From: Consotaella salsifontis | GTDB lineage: Bacteria > Pseudomonadota > Alphaproteobacteria > Rhizobiales > Rhizobiaceae | NCBI RefSeq assembly: GCF_900167365.1 | Contig: NZ_FUXL01000009.1 | Location: 124,001 to 188,000, forward strand | Direction: 5' to 3' | DNA: 64,000 nucleotides | Shown here: in pieces, positions 35,289 through 41,744 of the stretch | Numbering within the stretch: the stretch's first letter is position 1 | How the letters are laid out: each line of letters begins with the position of its first letter | Translations under genes and position numbers: made by a program | Notes under the pieces: model-generated | What the model was told of the DNA's origin: nothing | The model's database searches: none | Seen by the model: the letters and a program-made list of their open reading frames with translations, nothing else

Positions 35289-36602
35289 CTATGTCTTATG
35301 TCGATGATCATAACGCTGCGTGTGACCTACGGGCCTAAGGCCATGATTGTTCAAAGCGAGCGCCTTTCTCAGGTCATCGTGATCAAAGGCTGACGCCATC
35401 CGGTCGATCTCGCTAGGCGTGAGGCCAACCGCAGCAGCGGTGTCGCGCCAGTCCGCCACTGCTTGGCCCACTTCACTGGCGATCGCCCGCGCGTCCGCGG
35501 CCGTCAGTTCGAAATACTCCGCCACCTGCAGGGCGAGGTCGAGCGAGGCGGTGCCGTCGTCGAGATCGATCGCCGTCGTCAGCACGCGCGGCTTGATGTC
35601 CGTGGGCACGGGATTGACGTCGTAGGCCGGCGCCAGGCGCCAACCATCGGGGCCGGCATAGAGAAAGCCGTGATTGCGCAGGTGATCGTCGGTGTTGGAA
35701 ATCAGCACGCTGAAGACGATGCGCCGCCACAGCATGTGCATGTCCTTTTTCGGCGCGGCGCCGTGCTGGCGCAGCACGTCGACGAATTCGAGATAGCTGC
35801 GCGTCTCGTTGTCGTTGGCGCCGAGCATGCTCATGGCCGAGAGGAAGGGAATGCGGGTCTGCTCGTCGCGGTCGAAGCGGCGCACGAGCAGCGTCGCCCT
35901 GCCGGCGATCGTCTCGATGCGCCAGGGCGCGACAGGGATCCCCGCCTTCTCGGCAAGGCTCAGCGCCACGGCCTCCCACAGGACGATGTTGTAGTCATCG
36001 TCCTTATGCGGAAATTTCGCGATAGCGAGATGGCCGTCCCGATCGCGCACCGAGGCCTTGGGCCGTGCGCCGCCGAGCGAGGAGCCCGGCGCCAGCAGCA
36101 GGCGCAGATCCTCGTCGCTCTCAGACTCGCCGACGACATGGTCGGCCGCCGACAAGAGGCGCGGCAACTCGACCAGCGGCGGGATCGGCACCACATCACC
36201 GGCCGCAAGGAATGGTCCGCCGGACTCTCTTGCAAAGCGCAACGCGCCCTGCCGGGCCTCGTCATTGACCATGAGCAGATAGTCGATCTCGCGCAGCGTG
36301 CGGGGTGTCTCACCCGCCTTCTCCGCCCGCCGGCGTTCGGCGCGGCGCATGAGCACGCGCCCCCAGCGGTCAGGCGCGGAATCGCCGATGGCGCCGAACA
36401 GGGGCTTGCCCGCGGGCGTGTGAAACGGACCGGGCCCGAGCTGCAAGGCAGGCTCGAGGGAGAAGCGGACGGGATTGGCGAGCCAGTCCTTGTCGTATTC
36501 GAAGGTGGCACTGTCCCTCCCCTTGCGCATGCGCGCCCACAGGCGGCCGGCGAGATGCGGCGCCCCGTCAAGGTCGACATGGACAAGGACTTCGGTATCC
36601 AT
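35289..36602 (-). CDS. hipA: HipA-family serine/threonine kinase toxin
   Basis: 437-aa HipA-like kinase. In E. coli, HipA phosphorylates glutamyl-tRNA synthetase and induces persistence. Visible: N-terminal HipA_N couple region (DLDGAPHLAGRLWARMRKGR, PLFGAIGDSAPDRWGRVLMR), the P-loop-like LLAPGSSLGGARPKASVRD (about residues 170-188), KFPHKDDDYNIVLWEAVA, the catalytic loop ISNTDDHLRNHGFLY (Asp and Asn) and the metal site APAYDVNP. All key residues appear intact, so the toxin should be active. It directly follows the XRE gene on the - strand (stop/start adjacent), forming a hipBA pair. Confidence 0.92.
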   Translation of the reverse strand: MDTEVLVHVDLDGAPHLAGRLWARMRKGRDSATFEYDKDWLANPVRFSLEPALQLGPGPFHTPAGKPLFGAIGDSAPDRWGRVLMRRAERRRAEKAGETPRTLREIDYLLMVNDEARQGALRFARESGGPFLAAGDVVPIPPLVELPRLLSAADHVVGESESDEDLRLLLAPGSSLGGARPKASVRDRDGHLAIAKFPHKDDDYNIVLWEAVALSLAEKAGIPVAPWRIETIAGRATLLVRRFDRDEQTRIPFLSAMSMLGANDNETRSYLEFVDVLRQHGAAPKKDMHMLWRRIVFSVLISNTDDHLRNHGFLYAGPDGWRLAPAYDVNPVPTDIKPRVLTTAIDLDDGTASLDLALQVAEYFELTAADARAIASEVGQAVADWRDTAAAVGLTPSEIDRMASAFDHDDLRKALALNNHGLRPVGHTQRYDHRHKT

Positions 36603-36962
36603 CTAGCGGCTGCCTTCTTGCGCCGGGGGTGCCGCCCGCTCTTTCCGCGGACGGCGGATGCGCTGCGGCAGATGCTCCTCTTCGAGCTCGAGCCCAACGA
36701 CGTCGGTGCTGGCGTCGGCGAGACCGGCAAGCCGGTCCGCGAGGCCGAGCGCAAAGAGCACGGTCGCATATGTGCCGATCGAGACACCGGGCTCGCCCTT
36801 CTCGACCTTGTTCAGGGTCGTGCGGCTGATCGAGGCCCGCTCGGCCATGATGGCGACCGGGATCCGCCGCCGGCGCCTTGCGTCACGGATGTCCTCGCCC
36901 AGCTTGCGCAGGGCGCGCCGCACCGGGATCGGCAGGGTCGGAGCTGTTCGAGGCTTGGCCAT
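36603..36962 (-). CDS. hipB: HipB-like XRE antitoxin/repressor
   Basis: 119-aa protein with an XRE helix-turn-helix: ALRKLGEDIRDARRRRRIPV then AIMAERASISRTTLNKVEKG and EPGVSIGTYATVLFALGLAD (about residues 17-77). Cognate antitoxin and operon repressor for HipA; the last base of its stop is adjacent to the hipA start. Palindromic GTCCA/TGGAC sequences lie just upstream (36970-37016), as expected for an autoregulated hipBA operon. The C-terminal tail is basic and proline-rich. Confidence 0.9.
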   Translation of the reverse strand: MAKPRTAPTLPIPVRRALRKLGEDIRDARRRRRIPVAIMAERASISRTTLNKVEKGEPGVSIGTYATVLFALGLADRLAGLADASTDVVGLELEEEHLPQRIRRPRKERAAPPAQEGSR

Positions 36963-36968
36963 CTATAA

Positions 36969-37016
36969 CGTCCATATTGGCACGCTTTATATCATATAAA
37001 GTCCACTATATTGGAC
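36969..37016. promoter_or_regulatory. hipBA operator region with palindromes
   Basis: Three elements upstream of hipB: CGTCCATATTGG (36969-36980), the perfect 17-bp palindrome CTTTATAT-C-ATATAAAG (36985-37001), and GTCCA-CTATAT-TGGAC (37001-37016). A further GCGTCCAC lies at 37067-37074. The AT-rich palindrome probably overlaps the promoter; the GTCCA/TGGAC half-sites are the likely HipB-binding boxes. Confidence 0.6.
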
Positions 37017-37211
37017 GCAATGTCAATGAGACGTTAAAGGTGGCCGCAGAACGCGTCGGTCATATAGCGTCCACTTTAGCGAACCATATATGCTTTTTTG
37101 TTCACGATTATGAACCTACGGGTCGCCAAGAGACGCGGCACGATATGCCGCTGATTGTGAGTCGGCGGTTCGCCAATTGTGACGCCTCGGGCCGCTGGTT
37201 TGGAGGCTGGG

Positions 37212-37277
37212 AGGGGAAAGCCTTCCCCTGCGGCCGAGCCAAGGTCTCGGCCGACCCCTTCTGCGGGGAGACCCCGC
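37212..37277 (+). other. Cluster of three tandem hairpins upstream of ardC
   Basis: Consecutive perfect stems in noncoding DNA: AGGGGAA/TTCCCCT (37212-37229, loop 4), GGCCGAG/CTCGGCC (37232-37252, loop 7) and GCGGGG/CCCCGC (37263-37277, loop 3). This is dense secondary structure 94-160 bases before an anti-restriction gene. It could be a single-strand promoter or oriT-linked structure of the mobile element (inference). Confidence 0.5.
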
Positions 37278-37316
37278 AACGCCCCCTTTAGAGTGAGAGT
37301 GCGGACCGGTTTGCCA

Positions 37317-37363
37317 TGACGGGTTGAAAGCCGAGGGAGAGGCTCACGGCGCCCGTCGCGGAG
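37317..37363 (+). promoter_or_regulatory. Repeated 47-nt hairpin leader, copy A (upstream of ardC)
   Basis: Aligns without gaps to 38781-38827 (42/47 identical). An outer stem GACGGG (37318-37323) with CCCGTC (37352-37357) encloses an inner stem AGCC/GGCT. It ends with CGCGGAG, 7 bases before the ardC ATG, so the 3' part also supplies the ribosome site. One substitution between copies keeps the inner pairing (C-G to U-G). Confidence 0.65.
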
Positions 37364-37370
37364 AACCGCG

Positions 37371-38330
37371 ATGTCCAGACAAAACCGCAAACCCGGCGCC
37401 AAGGGCGACCGGACCAATCTCTATTCCGAAATCACCGACAAGATCATCGCCGAGCTAGAGGCCGGCCGTGTGCCCTGGGTCCAGCCCTGGGGAACCTCGG
37501 CGGCGAAGGCGCCCCTCGGCCTTCCGAAGAACGCCTCCACCGATCGTCAGTATTCGGGCATCAACGTCCTGCTCCTCTGGGGCGCCGCGATCGAGCGCGG
37601 CTTTTCCGGCCAGAGCTGGCTGACCTTCCGCCAGGCGCTGTCGCTGGGCGGAAATGTCCGCAAGGGCGAACGCGGCACCACCGTCGTCTATGCCGACCGC
37701 TTCGTGCCGGAGGACGAGAAGCGCCGGGCGCGCGAGACCGGCGAGGACGCCCAGGCGATCCCGTTCCTCAAGCGCTTCACCGTCTTCAACACCGACCAAT
37801 GCGAGAACCTGCCCGAGGATGTTGCGACCGCCGCGCCGCCCGTGCCGATAGGTCTGATCGAACCGCGCGTCGAGGCGCTGATCGCGGCAACGGGCATAGA
37901 CTTCCGCATCGGCGGCAACCGGGCCTTCTATGTGCCAGCACATGACTATGTGCAGGTGCCACCGCCGCAGACCTATTTTGAGCCCATCAATTGGCACCGC
38001 ACGGCGCTGCACGAGATGGGCCACGCGACAGGCCATGCCTCACGTCTGGGGCGTGATTTCTCGGGCTCCTTCGGCACGAAGAAATACGCCTTCGAGGAAC
38101 TCATCGCCGAGATCAACGCCGCCTTCTGCTGCGCCTCGCTCGGCATTGCGCCGACCGTGCGGCACGCCGACTATATCGGCTCCTGGCTCGAGGTGCTGCG
38201 CGAGGACAATCGCGCCATCGTCCGCGCCGCCGGCCAGGCGGGCAAGGCCGCCGACTGGCTTCTCGCCTTCGCGCCCGACGCCGTGGAGACCAGTTCGGTG
38301 GAGACCTCCTGCGACAGGAGGGTGGCATGA
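37371..38330 (+). CDS. ardC: ArdC-type anti-restriction / zincin metallopeptidase protein
   Basis: 319-aa ArdC-family protein. Domain order: N-terminal ssDNA-binding region (DRTNLYSEITDKIIAELEAG, VQPWGTSAAKAPLGLPKNAS, YSGINVLLLW) followed by a zincin-like metallopeptidase with HEMGHATGHASRLGRDF (HExxH at about residue 221) and FEELIAEINAAFCCASLGI. ArdC proteins are carried in plasmid/ICE leading regions and protect incoming DNA from restriction (family knowledge). The start ATG 37371 follows the hairpin leader. The stop overlaps the next gene (ATGA). Confidence 0.9.
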   Translation: MSRQNRKPGAKGDRTNLYSEITDKIIAELEAGRVPWVQPWGTSAAKAPLGLPKNASTDRQYSGINVLLLWGAAIERGFSGQSWLTFRQALSLGGNVRKGERGTTVVYADRFVPEDEKRRARETGEDAQAIPFLKRFTVFNTDQCENLPEDVATAAPPVPIGLIEPRVEALIAATGIDFRIGGNRAFYVPAHDYVQVPPPQTYFEPINWHRTALHEMGHATGHASRLGRDFSGSFGTKKYAFEELIAEINAAFCCASLGIAPTVRHADYIGSWLEVLREDNRAIVRAAGQAGKAADWLLAFAPDAVETSSVETSCDRRVA

Positions 38331-38704
38331 TCCTGTTGACCGACGACCTGCGCGACCGGCTGCTCGCCAACGGGCGGCAGCGCGATATCGATCATGTGCC
38401 CGTGGTGAAATTCTTCAATCCGGTCGGCGCGGGCACCTGGCTGATCACCGAGATGGAGGCGGACGGCGACACCCTGTTCGGCCTTGCCGATCTCGGCTTC
38501 GGGTGTCCTGAGCTGGGCGCCTGCAGCCTTGCCGAACTCACTTCGGTGCGCCTGCCATTCGGTCTCGGGATCGAACGAGACATCCTGTTTCAGGCGACAG
38601 TCCCGATCTCGGTCTATGCCGAGGCAGCGCGCCGGGCCGGCCACATTGTCGAACGCAGAGATATGCTGGAGGAAGCTGCGGCGGCAATGCAGTCGCGGCG
38701 GTGA
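38327..38704 (+). CDS. DUF2958 family protein
   Basis: 125-aa protein beginning MILLTDDLRDRLLANGRQRD, with FFNPVGAGTWLITEMEADGD, LFGLADLGFGCPELGACSL and LPFGLGIERDILFQATVPIS: the full DUF2958 pattern. Function unknown. This family regularly sits next to ArdC and ParB-like genes in alphaproteobacterial plasmids and integrative elements. Translationally coupled to ardC by a 4-base overlap. Confidence 0.88.
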   Translation: MILLTDDLRDRLLANGRQRDIDHVPVVKFFNPVGAGTWLITEMEADGDTLFGLADLGFGCPELGACSLAELTSVRLPFGLGIERDILFQATVPISVYAEAARRAGHIVERRDMLEEAAAAMQSRR

Positions 38705-38780
38705 GGTGGCGCTCAGGCTGTCACCTTCGTGTGTGGCTCTGGCCGGGCGCGGGAGAGTTAGAGGGCTGCGCCCTTTTCCG

Positions 38781-38827
38781 TGACGGGTTTCAAGCTGAGA
38801 GAGAGGCTCTCGGCGCCCGTCGCGGAG
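38781..38827 (+). promoter_or_regulatory. Repeated 47-nt hairpin leader, copy B (upstream of parB-like gene)
   Basis: Second copy of the leader at 37317-37363, 42/47 identical, ending 9 bases before the parB-like ATG at 38837. The outer stem GACGGG/CCCGTC is perfectly kept and the inner stem AGCU/GGCU keeps pairing with a G-U wobble. It lies in the 132-base gap after the DUF2958 gene. Confidence 0.65.
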
Positions 38828-38836
38828 TAAACCACC

Positions 38837-40924
38837 ATGGCGACAGCAGCCAAGAAAATCACCCTCAGCGCCTCGCGCGAAATTCCCTTCAACAAGCTCG
38901 TCCTCTCCCAGTCCAACGTACGGCGCATCAAGGCCGGCGTCTCGATCGAGGACCTGGCCGAGGACATCGCCCGCCGCGGCCTCCTGCAGAACCTCAACGT
39001 CCGTCCGGTCGTGGATGGCGACGGCAAGGAGACCGGCATGTTCGAGGTTCCGGCCGGCGGCCGCCGGTTTCGGGCGCTCGAACTTCTGGCCAAGAAGAAG
39101 CGGTTGGCCCGGACCGCGCCGGTCCCCTGCCACGTGCGCGAGGCGGACAGCGACATCTCGGCCGAGGAAGATTCGCTCGCCGAAAACGTCCAGCGCGCAG
39201 CGCTGCATCCCCTCGACCAGTTCCGCGCTTTCCAGACTTTTGGCGACCAGGGCATGAGCGAGGAAGAAATCGCCGCGCGCTTCTTCGTCTCGGTCAACAC
39301 CGTCAAGCAGCGCCTCAAGCTGGCTGCCGTGTCGGAGAAGCTCCTCGACCTCTATGCCGAGGACGCCATAACGCTCGATCAGCTGATGGCCTACACGGTT
39401 TCCTCCGATCATGCCCGTCAGGAACAGGTCTGGGAGGCCATCGAGCATAGCTGGTCGAAGGAGCCCTATCAGATCCGTCGCATGCTCACCGAGAATACCG
39501 TGCGGGCCTCGGATCGGCGTGTGCGCTTCGTCACGATCGAAGCCTATGAAGAGGCCGGCGGCACTGTCCTGCGCGATCTCTTCCAGGACGATGACGGGGG
39601 GTGGATCGAGGACGTGGCCCTGCTCGAACGGCTGGTCGGAGAGAAGCTCACCGCCGAGGCGGAGACCATCGCCAAGGAGGGCTGGAAATGGATCTCGGTC
39701 GCAGCCGATTTCCCCTATGGTCATACCAACGGCTTGCGGGCGCTCACCGGCACACCCGTCGATCTGACCGACGAAGAGCGGGCCGCACGCGAAGCCCTGC
39801 GTGAGGAATTCGATCGGCTCGAAGCCGAATATGTTGAGACCGAAGGATTGCCCGACGAGGTGGACGAACGGCTCGGCGAGATCGAGGCGGCGCTCGACGC
39901 CTTCGAGGATCGGCCTACGCGCTACGATCCTGCCGAGATCGGCCGCACCGGCGCCTTCGTCAGCATCCGCCACGATGGGCAGCTTTCGGTCGATCGCGGC
40001 TATGTCCGGCCCGAGGACGAGGCGCCCGAGGGCGACGGCGATGCGGCGACCAATCCCGGCGCCGTGCAGCGAACGGTGATCACCGTCGGCGGCGAGGCCG
40101 AGAACACGGACGAGGACGACGACACAATCAAGCCGCTACCCGAGCGACTGGTCACCGAGCTGACGGCCCATCGCACGCTCGCGCTGCGGGACGCGCTGGC
40201 GAACAATCCGCATGTCGCGATGACCGCGCTCCTGCACAAGCTGGTACGCGACACCTTCCGTCATGTCTCCACGACTGGGTGCCTCGATGCCTCCGTCCGC
40301 CACGTCTTCTTCCCAGTCCAAGCCGACGATCTGAAGGACAGCCCGTCCGCCAAGTCCGTCGAGGAGCGGCAGCAGGCGTGGCAGGGCGACCTGCCGGCCG
40401 ACGACGATGCGCTCTGGGCCAGGATCGACGGGCTCGACGAGGCAAGCCGCGTGGCGCTGCTCGCCCATTGCGTCTCCTTCGGCGTGAACGCGCTCTACGA
40501 GAAGGTCAATCCCTATGGGGCGGGGCCGACCTCGCATGGCGTGCAGCAGCGCATCCGCGAGGCAGATCGTCTCGCCCGCGCCGTCGGTCTCGACATGGTG
40601 GAGGTCGGATGGCGGCCGACGGTCGGCAATTATTTCGGCCGGGTGACCAAGCCGCGCATCCTCGAAGCGGTGCGCGAGGTCAAGGGCGAGGAAACCGCGC
40701 AACTCATCGACCACCTGAAGAAGCCGGACATGGCCAAGGAGGCGGAACGCCTGCTTGCCGACAGCGGCTGGCTACCCGAACCGCTGCGCCTGCCCGCCAT
40801 CGTCGATGGCACCCCCTCGGATCCCGAGGGGGACGACACCGAAGCTCTGCCTGCCTTCCTCTCCGACGAAGACGAAGGTGACGAAGAGCCCGCGGACGAG
40901 CCGCAAACCATGGCTGCCGAATAG
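38837..40924 (+). CDS. ParB/RepB/Spo0J-type protein, large form of mobile elements
   Basis: 695-aa protein with a ParB N-terminal nuclease-like domain: SREIPFNKLVLSQSNVRRI (about residue 15), IEDLAEDIARRGLLQNLNV, VPAGGRRFRALELLAKKK and EEDSLAENVQRAALHPLDQF (NENR/QR box), followed by an HTH (GMSEEEIAARFFVSVNTVKQ). A long C-terminal half (about 250-695) is acidic and has no domain I recognise. It is much longer than plasmid-partition ParB and is typical of the ardC-DUF2958-ParB module of integrative/plasmid elements; the role in replication, partition or regulation is not established. A terminator-like hairpin follows at 40982-41011. Confidence 0.88.
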   Translation: MATAAKKITLSASREIPFNKLVLSQSNVRRIKAGVSIEDLAEDIARRGLLQNLNVRPVVDGDGKETGMFEVPAGGRRFRALELLAKKKRLARTAPVPCHVREADSDISAEEDSLAENVQRAALHPLDQFRAFQTFGDQGMSEEEIAARFFVSVNTVKQRLKLAAVSEKLLDLYAEDAITLDQLMAYTVSSDHARQEQVWEAIEHSWSKEPYQIRRMLTENTVRASDRRVRFVTIEAYEEAGGTVLRDLFQDDDGGWIEDVALLERLVGEKLTAEAETIAKEGWKWISVAADFPYGHTNGLRALTGTPVDLTDEERAAREALREEFDRLEAEYVETEGLPDEVDERLGEIEAALDAFEDRPTRYDPAEIGRTGAFVSIRHDGQLSVDRGYVRPEDEAPEGDGDAATNPGAVQRTVITVGGEAENTDEDDDTIKPLPERLVTELTAHRTLALRDALANNPHVAMTALLHKLVRDTFRHVSTTGCLDASVRHVFFPVQADDLKDSPSAKSVEERQQAWQGDLPADDDALWARIDGLDEASRVALLAHCVSFGVNALYEKVNPYGAGPTSHGVQQRIREADRLARAVGLDMVEVGWRPTVGNYFGRVTKPRILEAVREVKGEETAQLIDHLKKPDMAKEAERLLADSGWLPEPLRLPAIVDGTPSDPEGDDTEALPAFLSDEDEGDEEPADEPQTMAAE

Positions 40925-40981
40925 CCGCTCGGGCGGGGCGGCCCATGCCGCCCCGCGTCTCACACCATCATTCTCATCTCG

Positions 40982-41011
40982 GCCCGGTCACCGCACCGGG
41001 CATTTTTATTT
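40982..41011 (+). terminator. Intrinsic terminator/attenuator after the parB-like gene
   Basis: GCCCGGT (40982-40988), loop of 6, ACCGGGC (40995-41001) followed by ATTTTTATTT. It is only one base before the CAGGAGG ribosome site of the next gene (ATG 41024), so it may act as an attenuator. A second GC-rich stem, GGGGCGGC/GCCGCCCC, sits at 40935-40954. Confidence 0.75.
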
Positions 41012-41023
41012 CAGGAGGTCGAC

Positions 41024-41434
41024 ATGGCCGACTACTTTACCCACTTCTCCTGCGTCCTTGACGTCAGAACACCCGAGAACGCCGCACGCACGCTCGATCT
41101 CTACAACCGTCTGTCCGACGAAAACGCCTCGGAAGACCCGCCGTCCGAAAGCTTCGATCTCTCCATCGTGCCCGAGCATGGCGGCACCTGCCTCTGGATA
41201 CGCGATGATGGCACCGGCGATCCGGAACATGTCATCCAGTTCGTCAAACGATGCGCCGCCGCGTTCGCACTGACCGGACGATGGGGCTTCCAATACGCCA
41301 ATACCTGTTCGCGGCCTCGCATCGATGCGTTTGGCGGCGGCGCCCATGTCCTCGACCTAGCCACTGGCGAGACCGTGGCGTGGACCTATACCGGCGAATG
41401 GCTGGCCGAAACGCTCCAGGGAGGTCGGCCGTGA
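41024..41434 (+). CDS. Conserved hypothetical protein of the mobile-element core
   Basis: 136-aa acidic protein beginning MADYFTHFSCVLDVRTPENA, with FDLSIVPEHGGTCLWIRDDG, HVIQFVKRCAAAFALTGRWG and FGGGAHVLDLATGETVAWTY. I do not recognise a named domain. A strong CAGGAGG ribosome site lies 6 bases upstream, directly after a terminator-like hairpin. It is overlapped at its 3' end by the next small gene (GTGA). Its place between the ParB-like gene and the strawberry notch helicase matches element cores in related bacteria (from memory). Confidence 0.75.
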   Translation: MADYFTHFSCVLDVRTPENAARTLDLYNRLSDENASEDPPSESFDLSIVPEHGGTCLWIRDDGTGDPEHVIQFVKRCAAAFALTGRWGFQYANTCSRPRIDAFGGGAHVLDLATGETVAWTYTGEWLAETLQGGRP

Positions 41435-41649
41435 GCATTCCCGACCATGCCCGCGCCAATTTCCAGACGCTGTTGCGGGCCGCCGCCGACGGCAATCTCG
41501 CCCTGCTCGAATGCGCCGACGCCGAGACCGGAGCGGTGCGGTATGTGATCTGCGCGGTCGGCCGGGACGACGAGGAGTTCCTCTTCACGCCTTTCGGTCA
41601 TCTTGCCGACGGCAATTCCTACGATGCCTATCGGCCGCCCGAGCCATGA
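41431..41649 (+). CDS. Small conserved hypothetical protein (DUF6117-like)
   Basis: 72-aa protein starting at GTG 41431 (MSIPDHARANFQTLLRAAAD), overlapping the previous stop, with LALLECADAETGAVRYVICA, EEFLFTPFGHLADG and a C-terminal YDAYRPPEP. The pattern (short N-terminal helix, then a beta hairpin around Y-V-I-C-A) recurs in this element type. Function unknown; the family name is a memory-based suggestion. Confidence 0.7.
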   Translation: MSIPDHARANFQTLLRAAADGNLALLECADAETGAVRYVICAVGRDDEEFLFTPFGHLADGNSYDAYRPPEP

Positions 41650-41660
41650 GAGGGAGAGGG

Positions 41661-41744
41661 TTGCCGGGACGGGTTTGAGCCGGTGCGGTCAAAGAGAGAG
41701 CGCTGCCCGGCTTGCCCCGTTCCCGCTCTCCCGAGGTTCTTCCC
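41661..41744 (+). promoter_or_regulatory. Divergent structured leader upstream of the strawberry notch gene
   Basis: Noncoding spacer sharing the GACGGGTTTGAGCC start (41678-41691) of the ardC/parB leaders, with a distant complement GCCCCGTTCCC at 41715-41725. It has AAAGAGAGAGCG in place of the GAGAGAGG segment. The inner sequence differs, so this is a weaker third member of the leader family. Confidence 0.35.
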
